A DNA stretch of 64,000 nucleotides, taken from assembly GCF_018324685.1 (NCBI RefSeq), contig NZ_AP023354.1, positions 3,968,001 to 4,032,000 on the forward strand. Direction: 5' to 3'. The stretch is from Actinocatenispora sera. Lineage in GTDB: Bacteria; Actinomycetota; Actinomycetes; Mycobacteriales; Micromonosporaceae. The notes beneath the pieces were generated by a model. It did not search any database and was not told where the DNA came from. It saw only the letters and a list, made by a program, of their open reading frames with translations. Numbering within the stretch: the stretch's first letter is position 1; each line of letters begins with the position of its first letter. This document shows, in pieces, positions 17,141 through 25,438 of the stretch. The position numbers were made by a program, and so were the translations under genes.

Positions 17141-17309
17141 TTAGGGCGTGTCTTCATGGCTCCGCCCGTGCGAGCCGGAGTCCGTTTGTTCGCTCGCAAG
17201 GCGGAGGTGCGGGTGCATACCGGTGTTGTATGCGCCCGTGCCGACAACGCGGCGAGCGGGCGAACGGGCCCGGCGCAGCCGGGTGGCTGGCTATGAAGAC
17301 ACGCCCTAA
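17141..17309. mobile_element. MITE-like foldback element
   Basis: A 169-bp element is bounded by inverted repeats: TTAGGGCGTGTCTTCAT at 17141-17157, and its complement ATGAAGACACGCCCTAA at 17293-17309. The match continues for a few more bases. Much of the interior is also self-complementary: GGGTGCATAC/GTATGCGCCC in the centre, and GTTCGCTCGC/GCGAGCGGGCGAAC outside that. It encodes no transposase. A TA pair at each boundary may be a target duplication. The ends recall IS5-like elements of actinomycetes, from memory only. It lies in a gap between proS and the cvnD-like gene. Confidence 0.7.
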
Positions 17310-17378
17310 GCCGGAGAGTCCGCGGTCGGGTCACCGATCGCGGTTTCGGGCGTTGTATCCGGCAGGCACGTATACCGA

Positions 17379-17392
17379 GCGTGTCGACACGC
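17379..17392. promoter_or_regulatory. palindrome upstream of the CvnD-like gene
   Basis: GCGTGTCGACACGC is a perfect 14-bp palindrome lying 25 bp before the start. It could be an operator; no binding protein can be assigned. Confidence 0.4.
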
Positions 17393-17416
17393 TGACCAAG
17401 CCGGGGGGCTGTGCGA

Positions 17417-17947
17417 GTGAGTACCGCTGTCATGCAAGCACCGGGTCGCGTACGGCAGGCCTCGCCGTGCGCGCTGAAGGTGGTCGTGTTGGGCGGCGGT
17501 CGCGCGGCGGGGCTGGCCCGCGTCGAGGACCGCTTCGTCGACCTCGTGTCCGATGTGGACAGTGCCGGTTCGATGCTGCGGTACGGGCAGTGCGGGTTCT
17601 CCGACCGCCTCGCCGTGCACCTGTACGGGATGCCGCCGCAGCAGCGGTACTGGTTCATGTGGGACGCGCTGTCCGCGGGCGCGGTCGCCGCGCTGGTGCT
17701 GGCCGACGCGAGCCGGCTCGGCGACTGCTACCCGGCGCTGGACTACGTCGCCGCTCGCCGCCTGCCGCACCTGGTCGCGGTGACCGGCGCCCACCGGTAC
17801 CAGCTGGCCGAGGTGCGGCAGGCGCTCGCCGTCGGCGCCGAGGTGCCGGTGCTGCTGACCGAGTCCGACCGGCCCCGACCCGCCCGCGAGGTACTGCACG
17901 CGCTGGTGCGGTACGCGATCGCGCGGCGCAACTCCACCGCCGCCTGA
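17417..17947 (+). CDS. degenerate CvnD-type (conservon) GTPase-like protein
   Basis: A 176-residue protein similar to the Ras-like CvnD proteins of actinomycete conservons. The match is best at LAVHLYGMPPQQRYWFMWDALSAGAVAALVLADASRLGDCYPALDYV. The P-loop position reads GGGRAAGLA and lacks the GK[ST] needed to bind nucleotide phosphate. The switch I region is also shortened. No cvnA, cvnB or cvnC partners flank it. It is therefore probably a pseudo-GTPase with a structural or regulatory role. The GTG at 17417 is preferred because GGGGGG ends 8 nt upstream; the GTG at 17411 is the alternative. Confidence 0.7.
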   Translation: MSTAVMQAPGRVRQASPCALKVVVLGGGRAAGLARVEDRFVDLVSDVDSAGSMLRYGQCGFSDRLAVHLYGMPPQQRYWFMWDALSAGAVAALVLADASRLGDCYPALDYVAARRLPHLVAVTGAHRYQLAEVRQALAVGAEVPVLLTESDRPRPAREVLHALVRYAIARRNSTAA

Positions 17948-18020
17948 CGCCCACGTTTCCGGCCGTGGCTGGTGGGTACGGGGGTGGGACGTCCGTACCT
18001 ACCCGAGTGAGGAGTCCGCA

Positions 18021-18323
18021 GTGCTCGCGCTGACCGAGAACGCGGTGACAGTCATCCGTACGCTCACCGAACAGTCCCAGGCGCCGGATTCCTCCGGCCT
18101 GCGGATCGCCACCGAACCGACGGGGCCGGCGGACGCCGACCAGACGCTGCGGCTGCTGATGTCCGAGGCACCGCAGGAGGGCGACCAGGTGCTCGACGCC
18201 GGCGGCGCCCGGCTGTTCCTGGACGGCTCGGCCGCCGACTTCCTCGACGACAAGGCGCTGGACGCCTCGGTGGACAGCGACGGGAACGTCAACTTCGAGG
18301 TTGCCCTGCAACCGGAGCAGTGA
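18021..18323 (+). CDS. HesB/IscA-like protein lacking cysteines
   Basis: A 100-residue protein with the outline of the HesB/IscA fold: LTENAVTVIRTL at the start, GLRIATEP, then GARLFLDGSAADFLDDKALDA. It contains no cysteine at all, so it cannot carry an Fe-S cluster in the classical way. Such actinobacterial members are often labelled Fe-S assembly proteins, but the function is unproven. The GTG at 18021 follows GGAG. It stands alone between the CvnD-like gene and a WYL regulator. Confidence 0.75.
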   Translation: MLALTENAVTVIRTLTEQSQAPDSSGLRIATEPTGPADADQTLRLLMSEAPQEGDQVLDAGGARLFLDGSAADFLDDKALDASVDSDGNVNFEVALQPEQ

Positions 18324-18404
18324 CCGCCGCGGGGGCGCGAAGCGGTACGCACCGGGCGGTATTCGCCGGTACCGGACGAGCCGGTTTCGGGCGGCCGAAA
18401 ATGT

Positions 18405-18432
18405 CATACCCAGGCCGTAACGTCGGGGTATG
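18405..18432. promoter_or_regulatory. inverted repeat over the WYL-gene start
   Basis: CATACCC (18405-18411) and GGGTATG (18426-18432) form a 7-bp inverted repeat with 14 bp between. The right arm contains the ATG of the WYL-regulator gene, so a bound protein would block initiation. Autoregulation is a reasonable inference. Confidence 0.4.
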
Positions 18433-19272
18433 AACCGGACCGAACGTTTGCACGCCCTCGTCGACGCACTCCGCGCGGTGGCCCCCGAGCCGCGCTCCAC
18501 ACGATGGCTCGCCGAGCGTTTCTCGGTGAGCGTGCGCACCATCGAGCGCGACACCGCCGCGCTCGCCGAATCGGGCGTCCCGCTGTTTGCGGTGCCCGGC
18601 CCGCAGGGCGGGTTCGCCATCGACGACACCGGCGATCGCGAGCTGCCGCCGGTGGCGCTCACCCCGGACGAGGCGATCGCCGTCGCGGTCGGCCTCGCCC
18701 AGCTGACCGGATCGGCGTTCCACGGCTCCGCCGATGCGGTGCTGGTCAAGCTGACCGCCCGCTATCCGGGGCTGATCGGCGCCGCGGCCGAGGCGGTCAC
18801 CACCGGAGACGGTCTCGACCTGCCGCCCGGCGGCGACCAGTTCCCGGCGATACCGGTGGTGCTGCAGCGGGCGCTCGCCACCGAGCGGGTGCTGGAACTC
18901 GACTACACCGACGCCAACGGCCGGCCCAGCCGGCGCGTCGTCGAACCGATCGGCGTGCTCACCGCACCCGGCGACGACGGCCCGCACTGGCTGCTGCTCG
19001 CCTGGTGCCGGCTGCGGCACGGGGTGCGCGGCTTCCGGATCGACCGGATCCGCCGGGCCCGGCTCGGCACCGAGCGGGTGCCGGCCCGGCGAGCGCTGGC
19101 CGAACTGCACGTCCCCGGCCTGATCCCCACCGAGCCGGACATTCCGGCCCAACGCCGCGCGCCTGCCAGCCGGGCGGCGACCGTCTCGGCCCACCACGGC
19201 TCGCCGGCCGACCCGGCGCCGGCTGGCGCGACGACCGTCGGCGGGGAGAGCGGTGCGGAGGTCGCGGGGTGA
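18430..19272 (+). CDS. WYL-domain transcriptional regulator
   Basis: A 280-residue DeoR-like regulator. The N-terminal helix-turn-helix is RSTRWLAERFSVSVRTIERDTAALAESG (about residues 22-50), followed by GPQGGFAI. The WYL domain runs from about 150 to 220 with VLELDYTDANGRPSRRVVEPIGVL, HWLLLAWCRLRHGVRGFRIDRI. WYL domains sense ligands, often nucleotides or nucleic acid. The tail after residue 230 is low complexity. It stands alone with its own terminator, so its target is not clear from context. Confidence 0.85.
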   Translation: MNRTERLHALVDALRAVAPEPRSTRWLAERFSVSVRTIERDTAALAESGVPLFAVPGPQGGFAIDDTGDRELPPVALTPDEAIAVAVGLAQLTGSAFHGSADAVLVKLTARYPGLIGAAAEAVTTGDGLDLPPGGDQFPAIPVVLQRALATERVLELDYTDANGRPSRRVVEPIGVLTAPGDDGPHWLLLAWCRLRHGVRGFRIDRIRRARLGTERVPARRALAELHVPGLIPTEPDIPAQRRAPASRAATVSAHHGSPADPAPAGATTVGGESGAEVAG

Positions 19273-19281
19273 GGTGACAGT

Positions 19282-19314
19282 CTGTCGGCCGGCGCGAGCG
19301 GCGCCGGCCGACAG
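19282..19314 (+). terminator. terminator of the WYL gene
   Basis: A perfect 14-bp stem (19282-19295 with 19301-19314) closes on a 5-nt loop, 10 bp after the stop codon. Confidence 0.8.
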
Positions 19315-19335
19315 CCTGCGGATAGCCTTTCAGTC

Positions 19336-20073
19336 GTGAGTGATGCACGAACGCTTGTGGTGGAGAACGACCCGACCGACGATGTGCGGCTGCTCGGCGA
19401 CTGGCTCACCGAGGCCGGGCTGACCCTCGAGGTGGTGCGACCGCACGCCGGCGAACCGCTGCCGGACGATCTGTCCGGCTACGCCGGCCTGGTCGTGCTC
19501 GGCGGCGGCCTGCCCGACACCTCGTGGTACGAGCGGGAGCAGTCGCTGCTGCGCGTCGCCGGCCGGCAGCGGATCCCGACACTCGCGGTGTGCCTGGGCG
19601 CGCAACTGCTCGCGCTCGCGTTCGGCGGCTACGTCGAGCGGGCGGCGGCCGGCCCGGAGATCGGACCGAAGCTCGTCGCCAAGCGCGACGCGGCCGGCCT
19701 CGACCCGCTGTTCGCCGACGTGCCGCTGATGCCCGACGTGATCGCCTTCCACCACGACGAGGTCACCGAGCTGCCCGAGGGCGCCACCCTGCTCGCCGCG
19801 TCCCCGTCGTACCCGCACCAGGCCTTCCGGTACGGCGACCGGATGTGGGGGCTGCAGTTCCACATCGAGTGTGACCGGGACATGCTCGCCGGCTGGATCG
19901 CCGACTCGGCCGACGTGGCCGCGGCCGGGCTCGACCGGGAGGCGCTGCTGGCCCAGTGCGTGCAGGTGCTGCCGGACGTGGCGGCGACCTGGCGGCCGTT
20001 CGCGCACCGGTTCGCCGATCTGGTCGCCGGGCGCAGCTCGGCGCGCACCTCGTTGCCGCTGCTGGAGGGTTGA
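19336..20073 (+). CDS. class I glutamine amidotransferase
   Basis: A 245-residue GATase1 domain protein: YAGLVVLGGGLPD, the nucleophile in LAVCLGAQLLALAFGG (Cys near residue 86), and QFHIECD with the catalytic His near 176. It probably releases ammonia from glutamine or cleaves gamma-glutamyl bonds. The position between a WYL gene and glnE is suggestive of nitrogen metabolism only. The GTG at 19336 has no SD; a TAGCCT hexamer 7 nt upstream suggests a leaderless message. It probably continues into glnE, whose SD lies in its last codons. Confidence 0.85.
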   Translation: MSDARTLVVENDPTDDVRLLGDWLTEAGLTLEVVRPHAGEPLPDDLSGYAGLVVLGGGLPDTSWYEREQSLLRVAGRQRIPTLAVCLGAQLLALAFGGYVERAAAGPEIGPKLVAKRDAAGLDPLFADVPLMPDVIAFHHDEVTELPEGATLLAASPSYPHQAFRYGDRMWGLQFHIECDRDMLAGWIADSADVAAAGLDREALLAQCVQVLPDVAATWRPFAHRFADLVAGRSSARTSLPLLEG

Positions 20074-20078
20074 CCCCG

Positions 20079-23000
20079 GTGCCGCGGCGGGACTCCGAGC
20101 AGGTGAGCGCCGGGGACCGGTCGCCCGCAGACCGGCCGGCTCCAGATCCGGTGGCTCCGGACGGGCCGGCCCCGAACCGGCCAGCCGTGGACCCGGCTGC
20201 CGAGGACCGGGCGGCTTCGGATCGACTGGCTGAGGACCGGGCGGCGTCGCAGCGGAAGGCTCCGGGTCCGGTGGCTCGGGAACGGCCGGGTGCGGACGGG
20301 CCGGCTTCGGATCGGTCGCCCGGGGAACGGCCGGGTGCGGACGGATCGGCTTCGGATCGGTCGCCCGGGGAACGGCCGGGTGCGGACGGATCGGCTTCGG
20401 ATCGGTCGACGGGGGACCGGCCGGCTTCCGATCGGCGAGGGCTGGCACGGCTGAGCCGGCTCGGTTTCGCCGAGGCCGACCGGGCTTTCCTGCTGCTGGG
20501 GCCGGCCGACGGCGGCCTCGGCTGGTGGCGGGCCGAGCCGGGCGGCCCGGTCGACGAGCGGGCCGAGGAGCTGGTGCGGGCCGTTGCTGCCAGCGCCGAC
20601 CCCGACCTGGCGCTGCACCAGCTGCACCGGCTGGTGGCGGTCGTACCGGAGCTGCCGGCGGCGTTGCGGGCCGACCATGGGCTCGCCCGGCGGCTGTTCG
20701 CGGTGCTCGGCGCGTCCGCGGCGCTCGGTGACCACCTGGTCGGCAGTCCGGACGACTGGGTGGTGCTGGCGAGTTCCGCCGACCCGGACGACCGGCGTGG
20801 CGTCAGCGCGCTGCGCGGCGCGCTCGCCCCGGCGGGGCCGGCCGGCGGTGCCGCGGCGGTCGAGCAGCTGCGGCGCTCGTACCGGCGGGTGCTGCTGCGG
20901 GTGGCGGCGGCCGACCTGACCGGGGTGCGTGCGGTCGACGACGTGATGGCCGAGCTGACCGACCTGGCCGACGCGACCCTGGCTGCGGCGCTGGAGATCG
21001 CCCGGGCCGAGCGCGACGACGCGGACGAGGCACGGCTGGCGATCGTCGCGATGGGCAAGACCGGTGGCCGGGAACTCAACTACCTCAGCGACGTGGACGT
21101 GCTGTTCGTCGCCGAGCCGCAGATCGTGGACGGTCCGGCGCCGACCGGGCCGACCGACTCGGCGTCGGCGCTGCGGGTGGCGACCGCGCTCGCGGTGCGG
21201 GTGATCGACGTGTGCCGGCAGGTCGCCTGGCAGCTGGACGCCGGGCTGCGGCCGGAGGGCCGGGACGGCCCGCTGGTGCGCACGGTGGCGAGCTACGACG
21301 CGTACTACCGGCGGTGGGCGAAGGGCTGGGAGTTCCAGGCGCTGCTCAAGGCGCGGTACGCGGCGGGCGACGCGCAGCTGGCCGACGAGTGGCTGGCCCG
21401 GGTGCACCCGTTGCTGTGGCAGACCGCCGGCGGCACCGAACGCCCGTCCATGGTCGCCGAGGTGCGCGCGATGCGCCGCCGGGTCGAGGACCAGCTGTCC
21501 ACTGTGGACGCCGAGCGGGAGATCAAGCTGGGCCGGGGCGGGTTGCGCGACATCGAGTTCGCCGTGCAGCTGCTGCAGTTGGTGCACGGCCGCTCCGACC
21601 CGGAGCTGCGCGGCACCAACACGCTGCGGGCGCTCGCCGCGCTGACCGCCGGCGGGTACGTCGGTCGGGCCGACGGCGAGGAGCTGGCCGCCGGCTACCG
21701 GTTCCTGCGGACCATCGAGCACCGGCTGCAGCTGCAGCACCTGCGCCGCACCCACCGCATCCCGGACGCCGAGCCCGGGCTGCGCTGGCTGGCCCAGTCG
21801 CTCGGCTACCGCGGCGAGCCGAAGCGCACCGCGGTCCAGGGGTTCCTCGCCGACTGGACCAAGCTCGCCCACCACGTACGGCGGCTGCACGAGAAGCTGC
21901 TGTACCGGCCGCTGCTGGAGGCGGTCGCCCGGGTGCCGACCGACTCGCTGCGGCTGACCTCGGGCGCGGCCGAGTCCCGGCTGGCCGCCCTGGGCTTCGA
22001 CGATCCGGCCGGCGCGCTGCGCCACATCGGCGCGCTGACCGGCGGGGTGTCGCGCTCGGCGGCGATCCAGCGCACCCTGCTACCGGCGCTGCTGCCCGAG
22101 TTCGCCGACGCGCCGGAGCCCGACCACGGCCTGCTCGCGTACCGGCAGGTCTCGGAGAAGCTCGGCCGCACCCCGTGGTACCTGCGGCTGCTGCGCGATT
22201 CGGGGCCGGTGGCGATCCGGCTGGCGCGGCTGCTCGGCACCAGCCGGTACGTCACCGACCTGCTCACCCGCGACCCGGAGGCGCTGCGGCTGCTCGCCGC
22301 AGACGCCGAACTGGTGCCGCGCGATCCGGGGGTGCTGGCCGAGGCGATGGCGGCGGCGGTGGCCCGGTACGACCGGCCGGCCGACGCGGTCGCCGCGCTG
22401 CGCGCGCTGCGCCGCCGGGAGCTGTTCCGGATCGCCTGCGCCGACCTGCTCGGCCGGCTCGACGTGGTCGCCGTGGGTGCGGCGCTCACCGAGGTCACCG
22501 ACGCGGTACTGGCCGCCGCGCTCGCGGTCGCCCGGCGTGCTGCCGGCGTACCCGAGGCGCTGTCGTTCGCGGTGATCGGGATGGGCCGGTACGGCGGGGC
22601 CGAGCTCGGCTTCGGCTCCGATGCCGACGTGCTGTTCGTGTACGACGACGCGCCCGGCGCGGCCGAACAGGCGCACCAGGTAGCCGAGACGCTGCGCGGG
22701 CTGCTGGCCGCGCCGGCACCCGACCCGCCGCTGGTGATCGACGCCGACCTGCGGCCGGAGGGGCGGCAGGGACCGCTGGTGCGCAGCCTGGAGGCGTACC
22801 GCAGCTACTACCGCCGCTGGTCGCGGGTGTGGGAGGCGCAGGCACTGCTGCGGGCCAGGTTCGTGGCCGGCGACGCCGGCCTGGGCGCCCGGTTCACCGC
22901 CCTGATCGATCCGGTTCGCTACCCGGCCCGCGGCCTGAGCCGCGAGCAGGTGGTGGAGATCCTGCGGATCAAGGCGCGGGTGGACGCCGAGCGGCTGCCC

Positions 23001-23429
23001 CGGGGGGCCGATCCGGCCACCCACACCAAGCTCGGCCGGGGTGGCCTCGCCGACGTGGAGTGGACGGTGCAGCTGCTGCAGTTGCGGCACGCCGCGCACA
23101 CCCCGGCCATGCGGGTCACCGGTACGCTCGAGGCGATGTCGGCCGCGGTCGACGCCGGCCTGCTCGGCGCCGCCGAGGCGGACGCGCTGGACCAGGCGTG
23201 GCGGCTGGCCGGCTCGGTGCGCAACGCGATGATGTTGGTGCGCGGGCGTGGCTCCGACCAGCTGCCCCGGCACGGGGTCGAGCTGGCCGGCGTGGTGCGC
23301 GCGCTCGGGTTCGCCACCGACGATCCGGGCGAGTTCGTCGACGAGTACCTGCGCACCGCGCGGCACGCCCGGCAGGTGGTCGAGGCGCGGATGACGGTGG
23401 ATGGTACGGGAGGCGCAGCGGGGGGATGA
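20079..23429 (+). CDS. glnE: glutamine synthetase adenylyltransferase/adenylyl-removing enzyme
   Basis: GlnE adenylylates and deadenylylates GlnA1 according to nitrogen status. The 1116-residue protein has the family's duplicated nucleotidyltransferase layout: GRELNYLSDVDVLFV (near 330) with KLGRGGLRDIEF, and a second copy GGAELGFGSDADVLFVY (near 840) with KLGRGGLADVEW. The usual length is about 1000. The extra about 120 N-terminal residues are Pro/Asp/Arg/Ser-rich with three 15-residue repeats. The GTG at 20079 is chosen because GGAGGG ends 9 nt before it. Its target glnA1 is not in the window. Confidence 0.93.
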   Translation: MPRRDSEQVSAGDRSPADRPAPDPVAPDGPAPNRPAVDPAAEDRAASDRLAEDRAASQRKAPGPVARERPGADGPASDRSPGERPGADGSASDRSPGERPGADGSASDRSTGDRPASDRRGLARLSRLGFAEADRAFLLLGPADGGLGWWRAEPGGPVDERAEELVRAVAASADPDLALHQLHRLVAVVPELPAALRADHGLARRLFAVLGASAALGDHLVGSPDDWVVLASSADPDDRRGVSALRGALAPAGPAGGAAAVEQLRRSYRRVLLRVAAADLTGVRAVDDVMAELTDLADATLAAALEIARAERDDADEARLAIVAMGKTGGRELNYLSDVDVLFVAEPQIVDGPAPTGPTDSASALRVATALAVRVIDVCRQVAWQLDAGLRPEGRDGPLVRTVASYDAYYRRWAKGWEFQALLKARYAAGDAQLADEWLARVHPLLWQTAGGTERPSMVAEVRAMRRRVEDQLSTVDAEREIKLGRGGLRDIEFAVQLLQLVHGRSDPELRGTNTLRALAALTAGGYVGRADGEELAAGYRFLRTIEHRLQLQHLRRTHRIPDAEPGLRWLAQSLGYRGEPKRTAVQGFLADWTKLAHHVRRLHEKLLYRPLLEAVARVPTDSLRLTSGAAESRLAALGFDDPAGALRHIGALTGGVSRSAAIQRTLLPALLPEFADAPEPDHGLLAYRQVSEKLGRTPWYLRLLRDSGPVAIRLARLLGTSRYVTDLLTRDPEALRLLAADAELVPRDPGVLAEAMAAAVARYDRPADAVAALRALRRRELFRIACADLLGRLDVVAVGAALTEVTDAVLAAALAVARRAAGVPEALSFAVIGMGRYGGAELGFGSDADVLFVYDDAPGAAEQAHQVAETLRGLLAAPAPDPPLVIDADLRPEGRQGPLVRSLEAYRSYYRRWSRVWEAQALLRARFVAGDAGLGARFTALIDPVRYPARGLSREQVVEILRIKARVDAERLPRGADPATHTKLGRGGLADVEWTVQLLQLRHAAHTPAMRVTGTLEAMSAAVDAGLLGAAEADALDQAWRLAGSVRNAMMLVRGRGSDQLPRHGVELAGVVRALGFATDDPGEFVDEYLRTARHARQVVEARMTVDGTGGAAGG
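20281..20415 (+). repeat. three 45-bp tandem repeats in glnE
   Basis: Units starting at 20281, 20326 and 20371 encode ERPGADGSASDRSPG with small variations, in the disordered N-terminal tail. Confidence 0.85.
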
Positions 23430-25330
23430 CCGACGAGCCGGACCGGGATGCCGACGTGCTGGCGTCCACCCAGCCGATCGAGGCGGTGGCCGACGGCCCG
23501 GACGCGGCCGGCCGGACGCCGTCCCGTACGGCCGCATCCCGGACCGCGTCGGATCGGCGCCGGAGCCGGAGCGAGGTGCCGCACCCGAGCGCCGGCAACC
23601 CGCCCCGGGGCGGCGAGGATCGACCCGGGGTGTACGTGGAGACGACCTCGCCGGCCCTGATCCCGCGGATCGGCCGCCAGCGGGACTGGGTCGACCTGGT
23701 GGACACCTGGTTCCCGGAGCGCTACCGGGTGCCGATGATCGCCACCACCGCGACCTCGCTGGCGCTGACCGTGGCCTTCCTGTTCCTGCCGCTGGCCGGT
23801 ACCGATCTCGCCGCGCAGGTGGCGCGCGGCCACTTCTTCTCCGCGCACGGCTGGTACACCATCGATTTCCGCTGGTACGGGGGGATCTACCCGTTCGGGT
23901 ACAGCGTGCTCGCCGGGCCGCTCAACGCGGCGATCGGATCGCGCGGCGTCGGTGCCGTCTCCTGCGTGCTGGCGTCGGCGGCGTTCGCGTTCCTGCTGGC
24001 CCGGTTCGCCGTGCGCCGGCCCACCCTCGGCGGCGTACTGGCCGCGATGGTCGGGGTGTTCAACCTGGTCAGCGGGCGGACCACGTTCGCGCTGGGCATC
24101 GCGATCGGGATGGCGGCGCTGGTCGGGGTGTCGCTGCCGGGCCGGGTACCGCGGTGGCTGCGGCTGGCGCTGGGCGGGGTGCTCGCCGCGCTGTCGGTGG
24201 CCGGCAGCCCGCTCGCCGGCCTGTTCGTCGGGCTGGCCGGCGGCGCCCTGCTGCTCGCTGGGCTGCGGCACCCGCCCCCGGCGGCGGGCCGGCCCGGGCC
24301 GATCGCCCAGGTCACCCGGTATCTGACCGGCAGGTGGCGCGAGGGGCTGGTGCTGTGCGTGGGCGCGCTGGTCGGCCTGGTGCCGAGCATGCTGTTCCCG
24401 GACGGCGGGGTGCAGCCGTTCAACGGCGACTCGATGAAGGTCTTCCTGGCCGGCGGGGTGGTCACGTTCTTCCTGATCCCGGCGCGCTACCGGGCGCTGC
24501 GCATCGGCGCGGTACTGATGGTGGCGATGGTGCTGTTCGCGTACCTGGTACCGAGCCCGATCGGGTCGAACATCACCCGGCTGCCGATGCTGTACGCGAC
24601 GCCGCTGATCGTCGCGGTCGGCACCGTCGACCGCCGGCTGCTCGCTGGTGCGGTGGTGGCGCTGACCTGGTGGCAGCCGCCGCTGGTGACCGGTGATCTG
24701 GGCAGCGCGGGCAACCGGGCCGCGCAGTCGGCGTTCTACCAGCCGCTGATCGCCGAGTTGGACCGGCGCAAGCCGGTCGGCCGGATCGAGGTCGTCCCGC
24801 TGTACGACCACTGGGAGTCGACGTACGTGGCGGAGGCGGTGCCGCTGGCCCGGGGCTGGGAGCGACAGGTCGACGTGCACCGCAACCCGCTGTTCTACCG
24901 CGACACCGTGGCCCCGGGCGACTACCTGGACTGGCTGTACCGCAATGCGGTCGGCTACGTGGCCGTGCCGCAGGGCACCAAGCTGGACAAGTACGGTCGG
25001 CAGGAGGCGGACCTGATCGCCGCCGGGCTGCCGTTCCTCCAGCGGGTCTGGTCGAACTCCGACTGGCGGCTCTACCGGGTACGTAACGCCCAGCAACTGG
25101 TGTCCGGGGTGGGCGTGCTGGTCGACTCGAATCCGACCGGGTTGGTGTTCGACACGACGGACGCGGGCCGGGTGCTGGTCCGGGTGCGGTGGAGCCGCTG
25201 GTTGACGCTGTCCGGCCCGGATGCCTGTTTCGGCCGGGCTCGCGAGGGTTGGGTGGAGGTCACGGTGAACAGGCCTGGCCGCTACCGGATCTCCAGCGGC
25301 TTCGCACCGCGGCAGGCCCACCGCTGTTGA
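23426..25330 (+). CDS. large multi-pass membrane protein, possibly GT-C glycosyltransferase-like
   Basis: A 634-residue protein. About 95 residues of cytosolic tail come first. Roughly ten membrane helices follow between residues 105 and 420, starting TTATSLALTVAFLFLPLAGTD, and then a soluble C-terminal domain of about 200 residues. The loop after helix 1 (RGHFFSAHGWYTIDFRWYGG) recalls the acidic/aromatic first loop of GT-C enzymes but lacks the clear DD or DE motif. It is conserved next to glnE in actinomycetes as I remember it. The ATG overlaps the glnE stop (ATGA), so translation is coupled. Confidence 0.75.
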   Translation: MTDEPDRDADVLASTQPIEAVADGPDAAGRTPSRTAASRTASDRRRSRSEVPHPSAGNPPRGGEDRPGVYVETTSPALIPRIGRQRDWVDLVDTWFPERYRVPMIATTATSLALTVAFLFLPLAGTDLAAQVARGHFFSAHGWYTIDFRWYGGIYPFGYSVLAGPLNAAIGSRGVGAVSCVLASAAFAFLLARFAVRRPTLGGVLAAMVGVFNLVSGRTTFALGIAIGMAALVGVSLPGRVPRWLRLALGGVLAALSVAGSPLAGLFVGLAGGALLLAGLRHPPPAAGRPGPIAQVTRYLTGRWREGLVLCVGALVGLVPSMLFPDGGVQPFNGDSMKVFLAGGVVTFFLIPARYRALRIGAVLMVAMVLFAYLVPSPIGSNITRLPMLYATPLIVAVGTVDRRLLAGAVVALTWWQPPLVTGDLGSAGNRAAQSAFYQPLIAELDRRKPVGRIEVVPLYDHWESTYVAEAVPLARGWERQVDVHRNPLFYRDTVAPGDYLDWLYRNAVGYVAVPQGTKLDKYGRQEADLIAAGLPFLQRVWSNSDWRLYRVRNAQQLVSGVGVLVDSNPTGLVFDTTDAGRVLVRVRWSRWLTLSGPDACFGRAREGWVEVTVNRPGRYRISSGFAPRQAHRC

Positions 25331-25379
25331 AGGTTAGTGCCGTCGTAGGGTCAGGGAGGGTAATTTAGCTACGCCAGTG

Positions 25380-25428
25380 GCGCCGGCCGGGAAGCGGCGC
25401 CGGCCGGGAAGCGGCGCTGGCCGGGAAC
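25380..25428 (+). repeat. 17-bp tandem repeat before glcD
   Basis: The unit GCGCCGGCCGGGAAGCG occurs at 25380 and 25397, with a diverged third copy from 25414. It lies just upstream of the AGGAGG of the next gene. Confidence 0.75.
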
Positions 25429-25438
25429 AGGAGGCCGA

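Noticed and set aside
21212-23425. Upstream extension of the membrane-protein frame through glnE
   Set aside because: It would lie entirely inside glnE in another frame. The ATG at 23426 overlaps the glnE stop and gives the natural N-terminus.
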